Assembly (NCBI GenBank): GCA_038040385.1
Contig: JBBPII010000001.1
Span: 610,938 to 674,937, forward strand
Source of the DNA: Gilichinskyi gelida
Lineage (GTDB): Bacteria > Acidobacteriota > Thermoanaerobaculia > Gp7-AA8
Direction: 5' to 3'
DNA length: 64,000 bases
The translations under genes were made by a program, and so were the position numbers. Below the pieces are notes generated by a model. It saw only the letters and a program-made list of their open reading frames with translations. It was not told where the DNA came from and searched no databases. Shown in pieces: positions 35,141 to 43,345 of this stretch (within the stretch, counting starts at the first letter, position 1; the number at the start of each line of letters is the position of its first letter).

Positions 35141-37441
35141 CTACTTCCAGGTGACCGGCGCGTCGGGGAGCAGGGTCACCTTACCGCGGCCGTCGACGAT
35201 CTCGATCTGCACGTCGGTGTCCTTCCAGACGCCCTTCGGCCGCTCGGGAATGCTCAGCGCGAACGCGGGGCGCGGAGTCTCGGGATACCAGGGGAAGGCG
35301 CTGGTGAAATCGGCGCGCTCGAAGAGCGGGACGGGGATTCGATGGCGGCCGTTGTCGATGAGCGCGGTCACTCTGCGGATGCCGAAGGGCGACATGGCGA
35401 GGCCGGAGATCTCCAGCGGGCCGTGGATTTCCGAGTACGGCGGCGGCGTCGACATCCGGCCGAACGTCATGCTGCTGTAGGTGCGCTGTCCGGCGAGGAA
35501 GCGGGCGAGCTCCTGGTGGGGCGTGAAGCCGGCGCGGTCGGGGACGTCCGGCGCGCGCAGGCGCCGCCAATCGCGCTCGTTGCGCGTGACGGCGAAGACC
35601 CAGTCGCCGCCGGCGTCGTAGTCGAAACGGCGGACGAAGGCCAGTCGTCCGCTGGCGACCTCGCGTCGCAACCAGTCGAAGATCAGCGGCGCCTCCCATC
35701 CAGCCCATTGCGGCCGGACGATGACCAAGCGGCAGCCGTGCCTCTCGAGGATGTCGAGCGTCTGCGCATCGTACGAATGCTCGCGCAGCGTGGCGTGCTG
35801 CGGCGGCTCGAAGCTCGACAGCCCGTTGAACATCGGCTGGTGATGGACGGTGGCGCGAAGCATCGTCAGGTACGGCTGCTCGCCGCGGTCGAACGGCAGC
35901 AGGTAGACCGGCCCGGCGCGCTCGCGGGCGATCCAGAGGTCGGCCGCCGCCGACTCGACGAGGGTGTGCATCCAGCGGATGCGCGGCCAGACGTCGGCGA
36001 GCGCCAGCGTGCAGATCAGCACCGCGCGCCATTTCCTGGCCGCCACGATGGCCATCCCCGCCGCCGCCCACGCCGTCAGCCCGGCGTAGCTCACCATGGC
36101 CCACCGCGCCGGCGCGCGCGTGGCGCGGAAGCCTGGAACGTGCTCGAACAGGAAGGTGTGAAATGGGGTATGCATGCCGAGCGATCCAATGAATCCGAAG
36201 ACGATCCAGATCGCGGCGATCCACAGGTCCAGCGGGAAGCGCGAGCGCGCCAGCGCGCTGCGCAGGTTGCCGTCGCCCATGGCGCGCGGAAAGCGGATCG
36301 CCAGCCGGATGACGATGCAGATCACCAGCAGCAGCGCCACCGCGGTGGTTCCGCGGTAGGCGAGGAGGATGCGTCCCTGCCACGCGAACTTCACCCGGTC
36401 GGTGATCGAGGCGAAGTAGAGGCCGATGGCGAAGAGGACGATGAGGATGTCGAAGATTCGTAGGCCGTTGACCGTTGGCCGTTGACCGTCCCTGTTCGGC
36501 CAACGGCCAACCGCCAACGGCGAACGAGCGGTGAAAAACAACGCGCACGCCGCCAGCACGATCACCATCGCCCCCGGGAACAGCTCCCGCTCGCCGCGGC
36601 GCAGCCTCGCGTCGGTGAACGGGTCGTACAGCACGCTGCGGCCGCCGGCGATGAGCCAGTCGTACGCCTTCGCCGAGCCGTCGAGCGCCTCGCCGGCGAT
36701 CCGCTCCATCCCGTACTTTTGCGACACCATCCAGTACGGCGCCAGGATCGGCAGCAGAGTGATGCCGGCGATGGCCAGCGCGGCGGCGAGGCGAAGCCAG
36801 AAGCGCGCGTCGCGGCGCTCGGCGATGGCGATCAGCAGCAGCGACAGCACCAGCATCGCCGTGCCGAAGAGGAAGTAGTAGAGGTTCATCAGCGCGTTCG
36901 CGGCGAGAGACGCGGCCACGAACGCCGCGGTCGCTGCGGTGGGTCTGCGGCGATAGATCACGATCGCCGCGAGCAGCAGCGCCAGGCATCCGCTCCAGAC
37001 GATCTGCAGATGCTGCACGTGGCCGAACTTGTATTGGCTGAAGCCGAAGAGCAGGCCGGCCACGAGCGCGGGGAGGTATTTCCTGCTGATGGTCCAGCCG
37101 AGGAAGTAGCCGCTCCAGGCGGAGAAGGCGAGGCCGAGGAGCAGCGCCACGTTGTAGAGGGCCACCGGACCGAAACCGGCGACGCGGAAGGGGAGGCAGA
37201 CCACGGCGACGGCGATCAGGTTCTCGCTGTACGCCAGCGGATACTCGGAGGGGTGGAAGACCGGCGCGTCGAAGATCCGCAGCGGCGCGTTCGTCAGCGC
37301 GTGGATGTCCCAGTCGAGAATCCAGCTCAGGTGCAGCGGATCGCCCTCGTCGGTCACCGTGGTCTCCATCTGGGTGGCCATCGGCCAGGTGAAGATCACC
37401 GCCAGAAGGATGTACACGGCGAATGCGAGTGCGTGCTTCAT
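35141..37441 (-). CDS. Large polytopic membrane protein, possible GT-C glycosyltransferase (copy 1)
   Basis: A 766-residue inner-membrane protein. The first span (LAFAVYILLAVIFTWPMAT) is followed by a periplasmic loop TDEGDPLHLSWILDWDIHAL, with acidic residues placed as in GT-C enzymes, and about ten further hydrophobic spans up to residue 530. The C-terminal 230 residues are soluble, with HGCRLVIVRPQWAG, FVRRFDYDAGGDWVFAVTR and a beta-rich end. It overlaps its upstream paralogue by four bases (ATGA). A palindromic repeat is read in frame in one loop (RSPLAVGRWPNRDGQRPTVN). Polyprenyl-sugar transfer is a fold-level inference only. Confidence 0.75.
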   Translation of the reverse strand: MKHALAFAVYILLAVIFTWPMATQMETTVTDEGDPLHLSWILDWDIHALTNAPLRIFDAPVFHPSEYPLAYSENLIAVAVVCLPFRVAGFGPVALYNVALLLGLAFSAWSGYFLGWTISRKYLPALVAGLLFGFSQYKFGHVQHLQIVWSGCLALLLAAIVIYRRRPTAATAAFVAASLAANALMNLYYFLFGTAMLVLSLLLIAIAERRDARFWLRLAAALAIAGITLLPILAPYWMVSQKYGMERIAGEALDGSAKAYDWLIAGGRSVLYDPFTDARLRRGERELFPGAMVIVLAACALFFTARSPLAVGRWPNRDGQRPTVNGLRIFDILIVLFAIGLYFASITDRVKFAWQGRILLAYRGTTAVALLLVICIVIRLAIRFPRAMGDGNLRSALARSRFPLDLWIAAIWIVFGFIGSLGMHTPFHTFLFEHVPGFRATRAPARWAMVSYAGLTAWAAAGMAIVAARKWRAVLICTLALADVWPRIRWMHTLVESAAADLWIARERAGPVYLLPFDRGEQPYLTMLRATVHHQPMFNGLSSFEPPQHATLREHSYDAQTLDILERHGCRLVIVRPQWAGWEAPLIFDWLRREVASGRLAFVRRFDYDAGGDWVFAVTRNERDWRRLRAPDVPDRAGFTPHQELARFLAGQRTYSSMTFGRMSTPPPYSEIHGPLEISGLAMSPFGIRRVTALIDNGRHRIPVPLFERADFTSAFPWYPETPRPAFALSIPERPKGVWKDTDVQIEIVDGRGKVTLLPDAPVTWK
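36463..36526. repeat. Palindromic element, CGTTGGCCGTTGG family, in membrane-protein loop
   Basis: GGCCGTTGACCGTTGGCCGT pairs with CGGCCAACGGCCAACCGCC across TCCCTGTT. It is in frame on the minus strand in copy 1, between the segments LAACALFFTA and GLRIFDILIVLFAI. The same family is at 12411-12490. Confidence 0.78.
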
Positions 37442-39645
37442 TGCCAGGTAATCAGTACGTCGCGCAGCCGCGTGACGTCGCCGCGTCCGTCGAGGATCTC
37501 GATCTGTACGTCGGTTTCTTCGCCTACGCCGCGCGGACGGGCGGGGATGACGACCGCGAACGCGGGGCGCGGCGTCCGCGGGTACCAGGGGAAGCTCGCG
37601 GTCACGTCCGCGCGGGGGAAGAGCTGGGCAGGGAAGCGCTGCCGTCCGGCGTCGACGAGCACGGTCACTCCGCGGATGCCGTGCGGCGACAGCGCCCATC
37701 CCGAGACTTCCAGCGGTCCTTTGATCTCCGCGCCCTGACTCGGCTGGTGGAGCTGCCCGAACGTTGCGCCGGCGTAGACCGGCTGGTAGGCGAGGAGGCG
37801 CTGGAGCTCCTCGTCGCGCACGTCCGGCGTGCGAAATCGCGCCCACTGCTTTTCCACGCGGGTGAGGGCGAAGACCCAGTCACCGTTCATCGCATAGTCG
37901 AAGCGCCGCACGAACGCCAGCCGGCCGTTGACCAGGTTGCGCCGCAGCCACGGGTAGATAGCGACGATACCCGCCCCGGCCCAGTCGGGGCGCACCACGA
38001 CGAAGCGATAGCCGTTGCGCTCCAGGAGGTCGAGGGTGGTGTCACTGAGCGGCTGCGAGCGCAGCGTGCGATGCAGCGGCGGCTCGAAGCCGGAGATGGC
38101 GTTCATGGTGGGCTGATGGTGAATGGTGGAGCGGAGCATGTATTCGTACAACAGGTGAAGCCGTTCGATCGGGAGGAAGAACAGCGGCCCCGCCTTCGCC
38201 TCGGCGATCCACCGATCGACGGGCGCCACTTCCACCGGCGCCATCTCCCACCGGATCCGCGGCCAGACGTCGAGGAGCGCCAGCGCGACGAGGAGCGCGA
38301 CGACCCATCGTCTGCCGCGCATCAACGAAGCCGCCCCCCACGCCGCCCACGGCACGAGGCCGGCGTAGGCGATCATCGCCCACCGCGCCGGCACGCGCGT
38401 GGCGCGGAAGCCGGGGACGTATTGGAAGAGGAAGGCGTGGAAAAAGGCGTGGAGCCCCAGCGATCCCAGCACGCCCACGGCGATCCACACCGCGGCGATC
38501 CAGGTCTCGAGTGGAAAGCGCGACCGCTCGAGCGCCCTGCGCAGATTGCCGCGGAACCGTACGATGATCGCTGCCACGAGCACCGAGGCTGGGAACTTGG
38601 TGGTCAGGAAATCGTTGTCCGCCACCGCGCCGACGTAGGTGGCGATCGCGAACACGACGATGGTCGCATCGAGCCACCTCACCCTTCGCCCCTCTCCCTC
38701 AGGGAGAGGGGAAGGGGGTGAGGGGACCTGCGGCGCGGTGAGCAGCACCGCTGCCGCCGCGAGCAGCAGGATCAAGAGCCCCGGAAACAGCTCCCGCTCG
38801 TTCTGCCGCCGCTCCGGATCGGCCATCTTGCCGTAGAGCAAACTCCGGTGCGCGGCGATGAGCCAGTCGGCCGGCGTGGCCGAGTTCATGAGCGACTCGC
38901 CGTAGCCGCGCCGCATGTCGTAGTCCTTCGACACGATCGCGTACGGCCGCAGGATCGGAACGAGAAGCGCGCCGGCGACGGCGAGCGCGGCGATCAGGCG
39001 CAGCCAGAATCTTCTGTCATGCCGCTCGGCGATGGCCATCGTCACCAGCGCCAGCCCCAGCGCGGCCACGCCGAAGAAAAAGTAATAGAGGTTGGTCATC
39101 GCGCTGAGCACGATGGCCGCGGCGATGAGCGCCGCGTTGCGGCGCGACGGCGTCCGGCGGTACGCGAACAACGCCGCGAGCAAGAGCGGCGGCCAGAGGC
39201 TCCAGAGGATTTGCAGGTGCTGCAGATGCGCGAGCTTGTACGGGACGAAGCCGTAGAGCAGGCCGGCGACGAACGACGCGGCCGCGCTGCCGGTCACCAT
39301 CCGCGCCAGGATGTAGCCGGCGTACGCCGAGAGCGTCAGGCCGAGGAGGACGGCGATGTTGTAGACGCCGATCGGCGGCACGCCCCCGAGGTGAAACGGC
39401 AACACCGCCAGGGCGACGGCGATCAGGTTCTCGCTGTACGCCAACGGTACCTTCGACGGATAGAAAAGCGGCGCGTCGAAGATCCGCCACGGCGCATGCG
39501 TCAGCGCGTGGCAGTCCCAGTCCAGGATCCAGACGTTGAGCAGCGGATCGCCGAGGTCGGCGACGGCGGTGGTCAGGCGCAGCGCGAGAGGCCACGTCAT
39601 CACCACGGCCAATGCCGCGTAGAGAAGAAGCGGCGCGAGTGTCAT
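37438..39645 (-). CDS. Large polytopic membrane protein, possible GT-C glycosyltransferase (copy 2)
   Basis: A 735-residue paralogue of the next gene downstream. Shared blocks include (T/A)WPxAxx...T.VxDxGDPL...WILDWDxHALT, RIFDAP(L/V)F(Y/H)PS, LAYSENLIAVA, ERELFPG and a C-terminal FVRRFDY.x.GDWVFA.TR. It has about eleven spans and a soluble C-terminal domain. ATG 39645 lies inside the palindromic element at 39640-39758, which therefore supplies both start codon and the purine-rich sequence before it. A different palindromic repeat (read as VPSPPSPLPEGEGRR) sits in the same loop as the repeat in copy 1. Confidence 0.75.
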   Translation of the reverse strand: MTLAPLLLYAALAVVMTWPLALRLTTAVADLGDPLLNVWILDWDCHALTHAPWRIFDAPLFYPSKVPLAYSENLIAVALAVLPFHLGGVPPIGVYNIAVLLGLTLSAYAGYILARMVTGSAAASFVAGLLYGFVPYKLAHLQHLQILWSLWPPLLLAALFAYRRTPSRRNAALIAAAIVLSAMTNLYYFFFGVAALGLALVTMAIAERHDRRFWLRLIAALAVAGALLVPILRPYAIVSKDYDMRRGYGESLMNSATPADWLIAAHRSLLYGKMADPERRQNERELFPGLLILLLAAAAVLLTAPQVPSPPSPLPEGEGRRVRWLDATIVVFAIATYVGAVADNDFLTTKFPASVLVAAIIVRFRGNLRRALERSRFPLETWIAAVWIAVGVLGSLGLHAFFHAFLFQYVPGFRATRVPARWAMIAYAGLVPWAAWGAASLMRGRRWVVALLVALALLDVWPRIRWEMAPVEVAPVDRWIAEAKAGPLFFLPIERLHLLYEYMLRSTIHHQPTMNAISGFEPPLHRTLRSQPLSDTTLDLLERNGYRFVVVRPDWAGAGIVAIYPWLRRNLVNGRLAFVRRFDYAMNGDWVFALTRVEKQWARFRTPDVRDEELQRLLAYQPVYAGATFGQLHQPSQGAEIKGPLEVSGWALSPHGIRGVTVLVDAGRQRFPAQLFPRADVTASFPWYPRTPRPAFAVVIPARPRGVGEETDVQIEILDGRGDVTRLRDVLITWQ
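38676..38724. repeat. Palindromic element, CCCCTCTCCCTC family, in membrane-protein loop
   Basis: CACCCTTCGCCCCTCTCCCT pairs with AGGGAGAGGGGAAGGGGGTG. It is in frame on the minus strand as PSPPSPLPEGEG in copy 2 of the membrane paralogues. Relatives lie at 6857, 55580 and 58144. Confidence 0.8.
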
Positions 39646-39758
39646 CCTGAGCCGGCGGAGCCGCGAAGCGGCGAAGCGCGGCGAAGGATCCCCCGCGACC
39701 ATACGATCAGCGCACATGCCCGGGGGATCCTTCGCCGTCTTCGCGGCTCAGGATGACA
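39640..39758. repeat. Long palindromic element, GTCATCCTGAGCC family, supplying a start codon
   Basis: Outer arms TGTCATCCTGAGCC and GGCTCAGGATGACA match exactly; inner arms GGCGAAGGATCCCCC and GGGGGATCCTTCGCC match as well, with a 28-base centre. It spans the whole gap between the S9 peptidase stop and membrane copy 2, and its left end contains the minus-strand ATG of copy 2. Confidence 0.85.
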
Positions 39759-39765
39759 CCTCGGT

Positions 39766-41865
39766 TCACAGCCAGCGCCCGAGCCAATCCCACACTTCCT
39801 GGTAGAAGTGGCGGCTGTTCTCGGCGTTCAGAATCCAGTGATTCTCCTCCGGCCACACCAGCAGGCGGCTGGGGACGCGGCGCCGCTGCAGGATGGCCCA
39901 GTTCTCGAGCGTCTCGTTCATCGGCACGCGGTAGTCGCGCTCACCGACCGAGAGCAGCATCGGGGTCTTGAAGTTCGCCGCGTAGCGGATCGGGTTCTGT
40001 TCGCGCCACACCTTTCCCTGCTCCCAGACCGGCCCGAGGTTCATCAGTTCGCGGCTGAAGATCGTGTCGCTCGTTCCCCACTGCGACTCGAGATTGATCA
40101 GCCCCGCGTGGCTGAGCAGGCACTTGTAGCGGGTGGTGGTGGCCTCCAGCCAGTTGGCGAGATGGCCGCCGTAGCTGGCGCCCCCCGCGGCCATGCGCGC
40201 GCCGTCGATGAACGGGAAGCGCTTGACCGCCTCGTCCGCGGCCTCGTTGATCTCCTCGCCAGGGCCCTTGAGCGGATCGCCCTGGATGTCCTGCCCGAAC
40301 CTCTCGCCGAAGCCCGTCGAGCCGGTGTAGTTCGTGGCCAGGATGACGTAGCCCGGCTTGGCCAGCAGGTGGTAGTTCCAGCGCAGCGAGATCTGATCGC
40401 GCCACTGGCTCGCCGGCCCGCCGTGGATCAGGACGAAGAGCGGATACTTCTTCGACTCATCGAAGGCCGCGGGGAGAAAGATCATGTTGTGGATCTTCCT
40501 CCCGCGTTTGCTGGTGAACCAGAAGTGCCGCGGCGCGAGCCAGTCGGTGTTTTGCGCCGTGACCACGTTGAATTCGGAGAGGTTGAGGTGGCGGTTGTTC
40601 GGGACGTCGATGCGGACCACTTCCGCGGGATTGATCGAGCTGCCCCACTGCGCCACCATCACCGGCGCGTTCTGCGAAATCACCAGGTTGGTGTAGACGC
40701 CCTCTTTCGGATCGACCACCAGCTTCGTCTCGCCCCCCGCCGCCGGCACCTCGTAGATCTTCTCCAACCCCGAATCCTCGGCGGTGAAGTAGATGGTGTC
40801 GTTGTTCGGCGCGATGGCGTACGAGCCGACGGAGCGGTCGGACGTCGCGGTGACCACTTTGCGGTTCTGCATCGACGGCCAGTCGAAGCGCACCAGGCGG
40901 TCGAGGTTGTAGACCTTCCCATTGTTGGGATTGAAGAGGGCGAAGAGCGCCTTCCCGTCGCTGCTGAACTTGACCCGCGAGTAGCTCCCCGAGTGGTGGG
41001 CGATGAGCTTCGGCTCCTCGCCGCCGTTGATGCCGACCTGGTAGAGATCGGCGCCGTACTCCGCGTACGCGGCGGTGTTGCGGCCGGTGGTGACGGCGAA
41101 GACGATCGACGAGCCGTCGGGCGACCAGGCGGCGTCGATGTCCTCGCGCGAGCCTTCCCCGGTGCGCCCGGCGAATCCACCGGCGGCGACGAGTTTCGTA
41201 CCGGCGAGGAGGTCGACGGCGGGCGCTTTCCCGTCGAGCGATTTCACCAGCAGGTGCGTCTGCGTGTCGTCGAGCCAGCGGTCCCAGTTGCGGATGGGGA
41301 ACGAGTCGTACGCCCGGACGTTGTACTTGCGGTCCTTGCGCTCCTTCGCCGCCTTCTTGTTCGCCTCGTCGTCAGCGGCGCCGGGGAAGACGCCGCTGGC
41401 GAAGAGGATGGCTTTGCCGTCGGGGCGGAACTGCGGGGCGCGGGCGCCGGTGGAGACGGTGGTGACGCGCTGCGCCTCGCCGCCGCCGGCGATGTCGAGA
41501 AGGTAGATCTGCGCGGCGTCATCGCCTTCGCGCTTGGCGGAGAAGGCGATGCTCCGGCTGTCGGGCGACCACGCCACGTCGCTCTCTCCCGGTTTGGTGA
41601 AGGTGATCTGCCGCGGGTCGGCGCTGCCGTCGTTCGGCACGATCCAGAGGTCGTTCGATTGTTCCTTTTCGTCGTATGAGGGAGCGGTGACGGAGAAAAT
41701 GGTCCACTTGCCATCGGGGCTGGGAACGGGCGCGCCGACGCGCTTCATCAGCCACATCGTCTCGTGGGTCAGCGCGCGCTTGGCCGGCAGCGTGATGATG
41801 CCCGGCGGCTGCTGCGCGAAGAGGGAGGCGGCGGCGAACAGGAGTACGGCGTAAGAGGCTCTCAT
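39766..41865 (-). CDS. S9-family prolyl oligopeptidase-like serine peptidase
   Basis: A 699-residue secreted peptidase. The signal peptide is MRASYAVLLFAAASLFAQ. An N-terminal seven-bladed propeller has TolB-like repeats (VPSPDGKWTIFSV, VAWSPDSRSIAFSA, PQFRPDGKAILFAS). The alpha/beta-hydrolase domain starts near residue 440 (PLFVLIHGGPASQW). The catalytic serine is in AAGGASYGGHLANW, the Asp in GERDYRVPMNE and the His in EENHWILN, all intact. It likely cleaves short peptides in the periplasm or outside. ATG 41865 is chosen because it starts the signal peptide; the open frame upstream is repeat sequence. Confidence 0.93.
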   Translation of the reverse strand: MRASYAVLLFAAASLFAQQPPGIITLPAKRALTHETMWLMKRVGAPVPSPDGKWTIFSVTAPSYDEKEQSNDLWIVPNDGSADPRQITFTKPGESDVAWSPDSRSIAFSAKREGDDAAQIYLLDIAGGGEAQRVTTVSTGARAPQFRPDGKAILFASGVFPGAADDEANKKAAKERKDRKYNVRAYDSFPIRNWDRWLDDTQTHLLVKSLDGKAPAVDLLAGTKLVAAGGFAGRTGEGSREDIDAAWSPDGSSIVFAVTTGRNTAAYAEYGADLYQVGINGGEEPKLIAHHSGSYSRVKFSSDGKALFALFNPNNGKVYNLDRLVRFDWPSMQNRKVVTATSDRSVGSYAIAPNNDTIYFTAEDSGLEKIYEVPAAGGETKLVVDPKEGVYTNLVISQNAPVMVAQWGSSINPAEVVRIDVPNNRHLNLSEFNVVTAQNTDWLAPRHFWFTSKRGRKIHNMIFLPAAFDESKKYPLFVLIHGGPASQWRDQISLRWNYHLLAKPGYVILATNYTGSTGFGERFGQDIQGDPLKGPGEEINEAADEAVKRFPFIDGARMAAGGASYGGHLANWLEATTTRYKCLLSHAGLINLESQWGTSDTIFSRELMNLGPVWEQGKVWREQNPIRYAANFKTPMLLSVGERDYRVPMNETLENWAILQRRRVPSRLLVWPEENHWILNAENSRHFYQEVWDWLGRWL

Positions 41866-41885
41866 GGCGGGGCACATCCTAACCC

Positions 41886-41991
41886 GGAGTGCGGGCGTCC
41901 CGCCCGCACCGATCGGGCGTCCTCGCCCGATCGCTTTTGGAGTCGTCGCCGGGCGAGACGCCCGGCGATTGCGGCCGGGACGGCCGCATTC
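41886..41991. repeat. Cluster of three hairpins, GCGGGCGTCCCGCCCGC family and relatives
   Basis: Consecutive hairpins GCGGGCGTCCCGCCCGC, GATCGGGCGTCCTCGCCCGATC, and CGCCGGGCGAGACGCCCGGCG, then a terminal GCGGCCGGGACGGCCGC. It fills the gap between the desaturase stop and the S9 peptidase start. The first hairpin matches the one inside the aminotransferase at 11783. Confidence 0.75.
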
Positions 41992-41994
41992 CAT

Positions 41995-42840
41995 TTACTC
42001 CTGCGCAATCACCAGTTGCCGCATGCCGTCGACGAACCCGCAGGCGACGTCGACGCGCGTCTCATCGACCGCCAAACGAGTGGCCCGCTCCATGTTGAAG
42101 AAGGGGATGGCCGGCTGCAGGTGGTGGACGTTGTGGAAGTTGGTGCCGTGCGTGGAGAAGATCCGGAACCACAGTCCGCGCATCTCGCGGGTGCCGGTGC
42201 GCGGGCAGTTGTAGTGCCCCAGCATGTCGTCCCAGAAGAAGAGGATGGGGTAGACGGTGAAGCGCGGCACGATCCAGTACCAGAAGAGGAGGTCGAGCCG
42301 CCCCACCGCGAGGAACGCGGCGATGACCGCGACCCAGAACCCGGCCACCGCGACCCGCATGGTCGAAAACGCCTCGACGATCTCCGCGAACTGCAGCAGC
42401 CCCACCAACGGGCGGAGGCAGAGAAACCAGATCATGTAGCGCCGGTCGCCGCGGCGCGCGGGGTCGAACCCGTAGCCGGTGCCCCAGTCCTGATAGTCCT
42501 TCGTCACGGTGTTGAAGGTGCGGTGGTGTTCCATGTGATCGGCGCGGTCGGCCGCCACGGTCGCTCCGAGCGGGAGCGAGTAGAACATCTGCAGCCTGCT
42601 GTTCCACGCCGCGCCGCGGAAGAGGTTCCCGTGCATGGCGTGATGGTGGAGCTCGAAGAGCGCGTTCATCTGCCGGGCGATGACGATGACGGCGACGGCG
42701 TAGAGTCCGGGGATGCGCCACCGCTCGCTCGCCACCGCGGCGGCGGCGATGACGACCCAGTCGACGGCGATGGCCAGCAAGGCGCGAGCGCTGCTGCGCT
42801 GCGCCAACCGGCGAAGAGCGTCGCGGGATTGCATGTCCAC
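41995..42840 (-). CDS. Membrane fatty acid desaturase-family protein
   Basis: A 281-residue polytopic di-iron enzyme of the fatty acid desaturase superfamily. The three histidine clusters are visible: ELHHHAMHG, ADHMEHHRTFN and FHNVHHLQP. Hydrophobic segments flank them (AIAVDWVVIAAAAVA, GLYAVAVIVIARQM, VAVAGFWVAVIAAFLAVG). It introduces double bonds or hydroxyl groups into lipids or carotenoid-like substrates; substrate is not predictable. GTG 42840 or ATG 42834 may be the start; neither has a good Shine-Dalgarno. It is divergent from the small secreted protein gene, 28 bases apart. Confidence 0.88.
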   Translation of the reverse strand: MDMQSRDALRRLAQRSSARALLAIAVDWVVIAAAAVASERWRIPGLYAVAVIVIARQMNALFELHHHAMHGNLFRGAAWNSRLQMFYSLPLGATVAADRADHMEHHRTFNTVTKDYQDWGTGYGFDPARRGDRRYMIWFLCLRPLVGLLQFAEIVEAFSTMRVAVAGFWVAVIAAFLAVGRLDLLFWYWIVPRFTVYPILFFWDDMLGHYNCPRTGTREMRGLWFRIFSTHGTNFHNVHHLQPAIPFFNMERATRLAVDETRVDVACGFVDGMRQLVIAQE

Positions 42841-42868
42841 GGGAATGCTTCATGATAGGAGAACGGCG

Positions 42869-43279
42869 ATGAAAAGTCTGACCGTCGCGGCGGCGCTCGC
42901 CGCGCTTCTCGTCCCCCTGCTCGCCGGCGCGAGCTGCATCGAGCAGCCGGAGCCGGGCAAATGGGTCAACGTCGATCCGGCCGCGCGCAGCCTCACCCGC
43001 ATCGAGGTGCGCTTCGTCTGTCAGGACATGGTCATCAACGGGAAGCTCTATCCGCCGGGCGCGCCGTGGTACATCCAGGCCTTCGGAGTCGAGGCCGCCG
43101 CGCAACGCATGGCATCAGGGCACATCTACGCGATCTTCGATCAGGGATCCGCCAAGCGGACCGTCTACGCCAAGATGTCCGAGTCTCGGCCCGGGCAGTT
43201 GTGGGTGTACACCTGGACCGACTTCACCGATCCGAACCGCGCCGACTCCGGCGCGCACGACTGGTTCAAGCGCGAATGA
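42869..43279 (+). CDS. Small secreted protein, unknown function
   Basis: A 136-residue protein with a signal peptide (SLTVAAALAALLVPLLAGASC, possibly a lipobox ending AGASC). The mature part has a conserved-looking globular pattern, GKWVNVDPAARSLTRIEVRF, GKLYPPGAPWYIQAFG, and a Trp-containing C-terminus YTWTDFTDPNRADSGAHDWF. I do not recognise the family. ATG 42869 has TAGGAGAA upstream. A palindromic repeat starts right after its stop. Confidence 0.75.
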   Translation: MKSLTVAAALAALLVPLLAGASCIEQPEPGKWVNVDPAARSLTRIEVRFVCQDMVINGKLYPPGAPWYIQAFGVEAAAQRMASGHIYAIFDQGSAKRTVYAKMSESRPGQLWVYTWTDFTDPNRADSGAHDWFKRE

Positions 43280-43345
43280 GTGTAGTGACCGGCTTCAGCC
43301 GGTCATCGGCTCGCCATCGACCGGCTGAAGCCGGCCGCCACACTA
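43280..43345. repeat. Palindromic element, CCGGCTTCAGCCGG family, supplying a stop codon
   Basis: GACCGGCTTCAGCCGGTC and GACCGGCTGAAGCCGGC are the arms; outer ends TAGTG / CACTA pair. It separates two convergent genes and its right end gives the TAG stop (43343-43345) of the minus-strand gene. It matches the element at 997-1048. Confidence 0.82.

Noticed and set aside
41866..41994. N-terminal extension of the S9 peptidase into the upstream gap
   Set aside because: The extra residues are read from a hairpin repeat cluster and would bury the signal peptide inside the protein.
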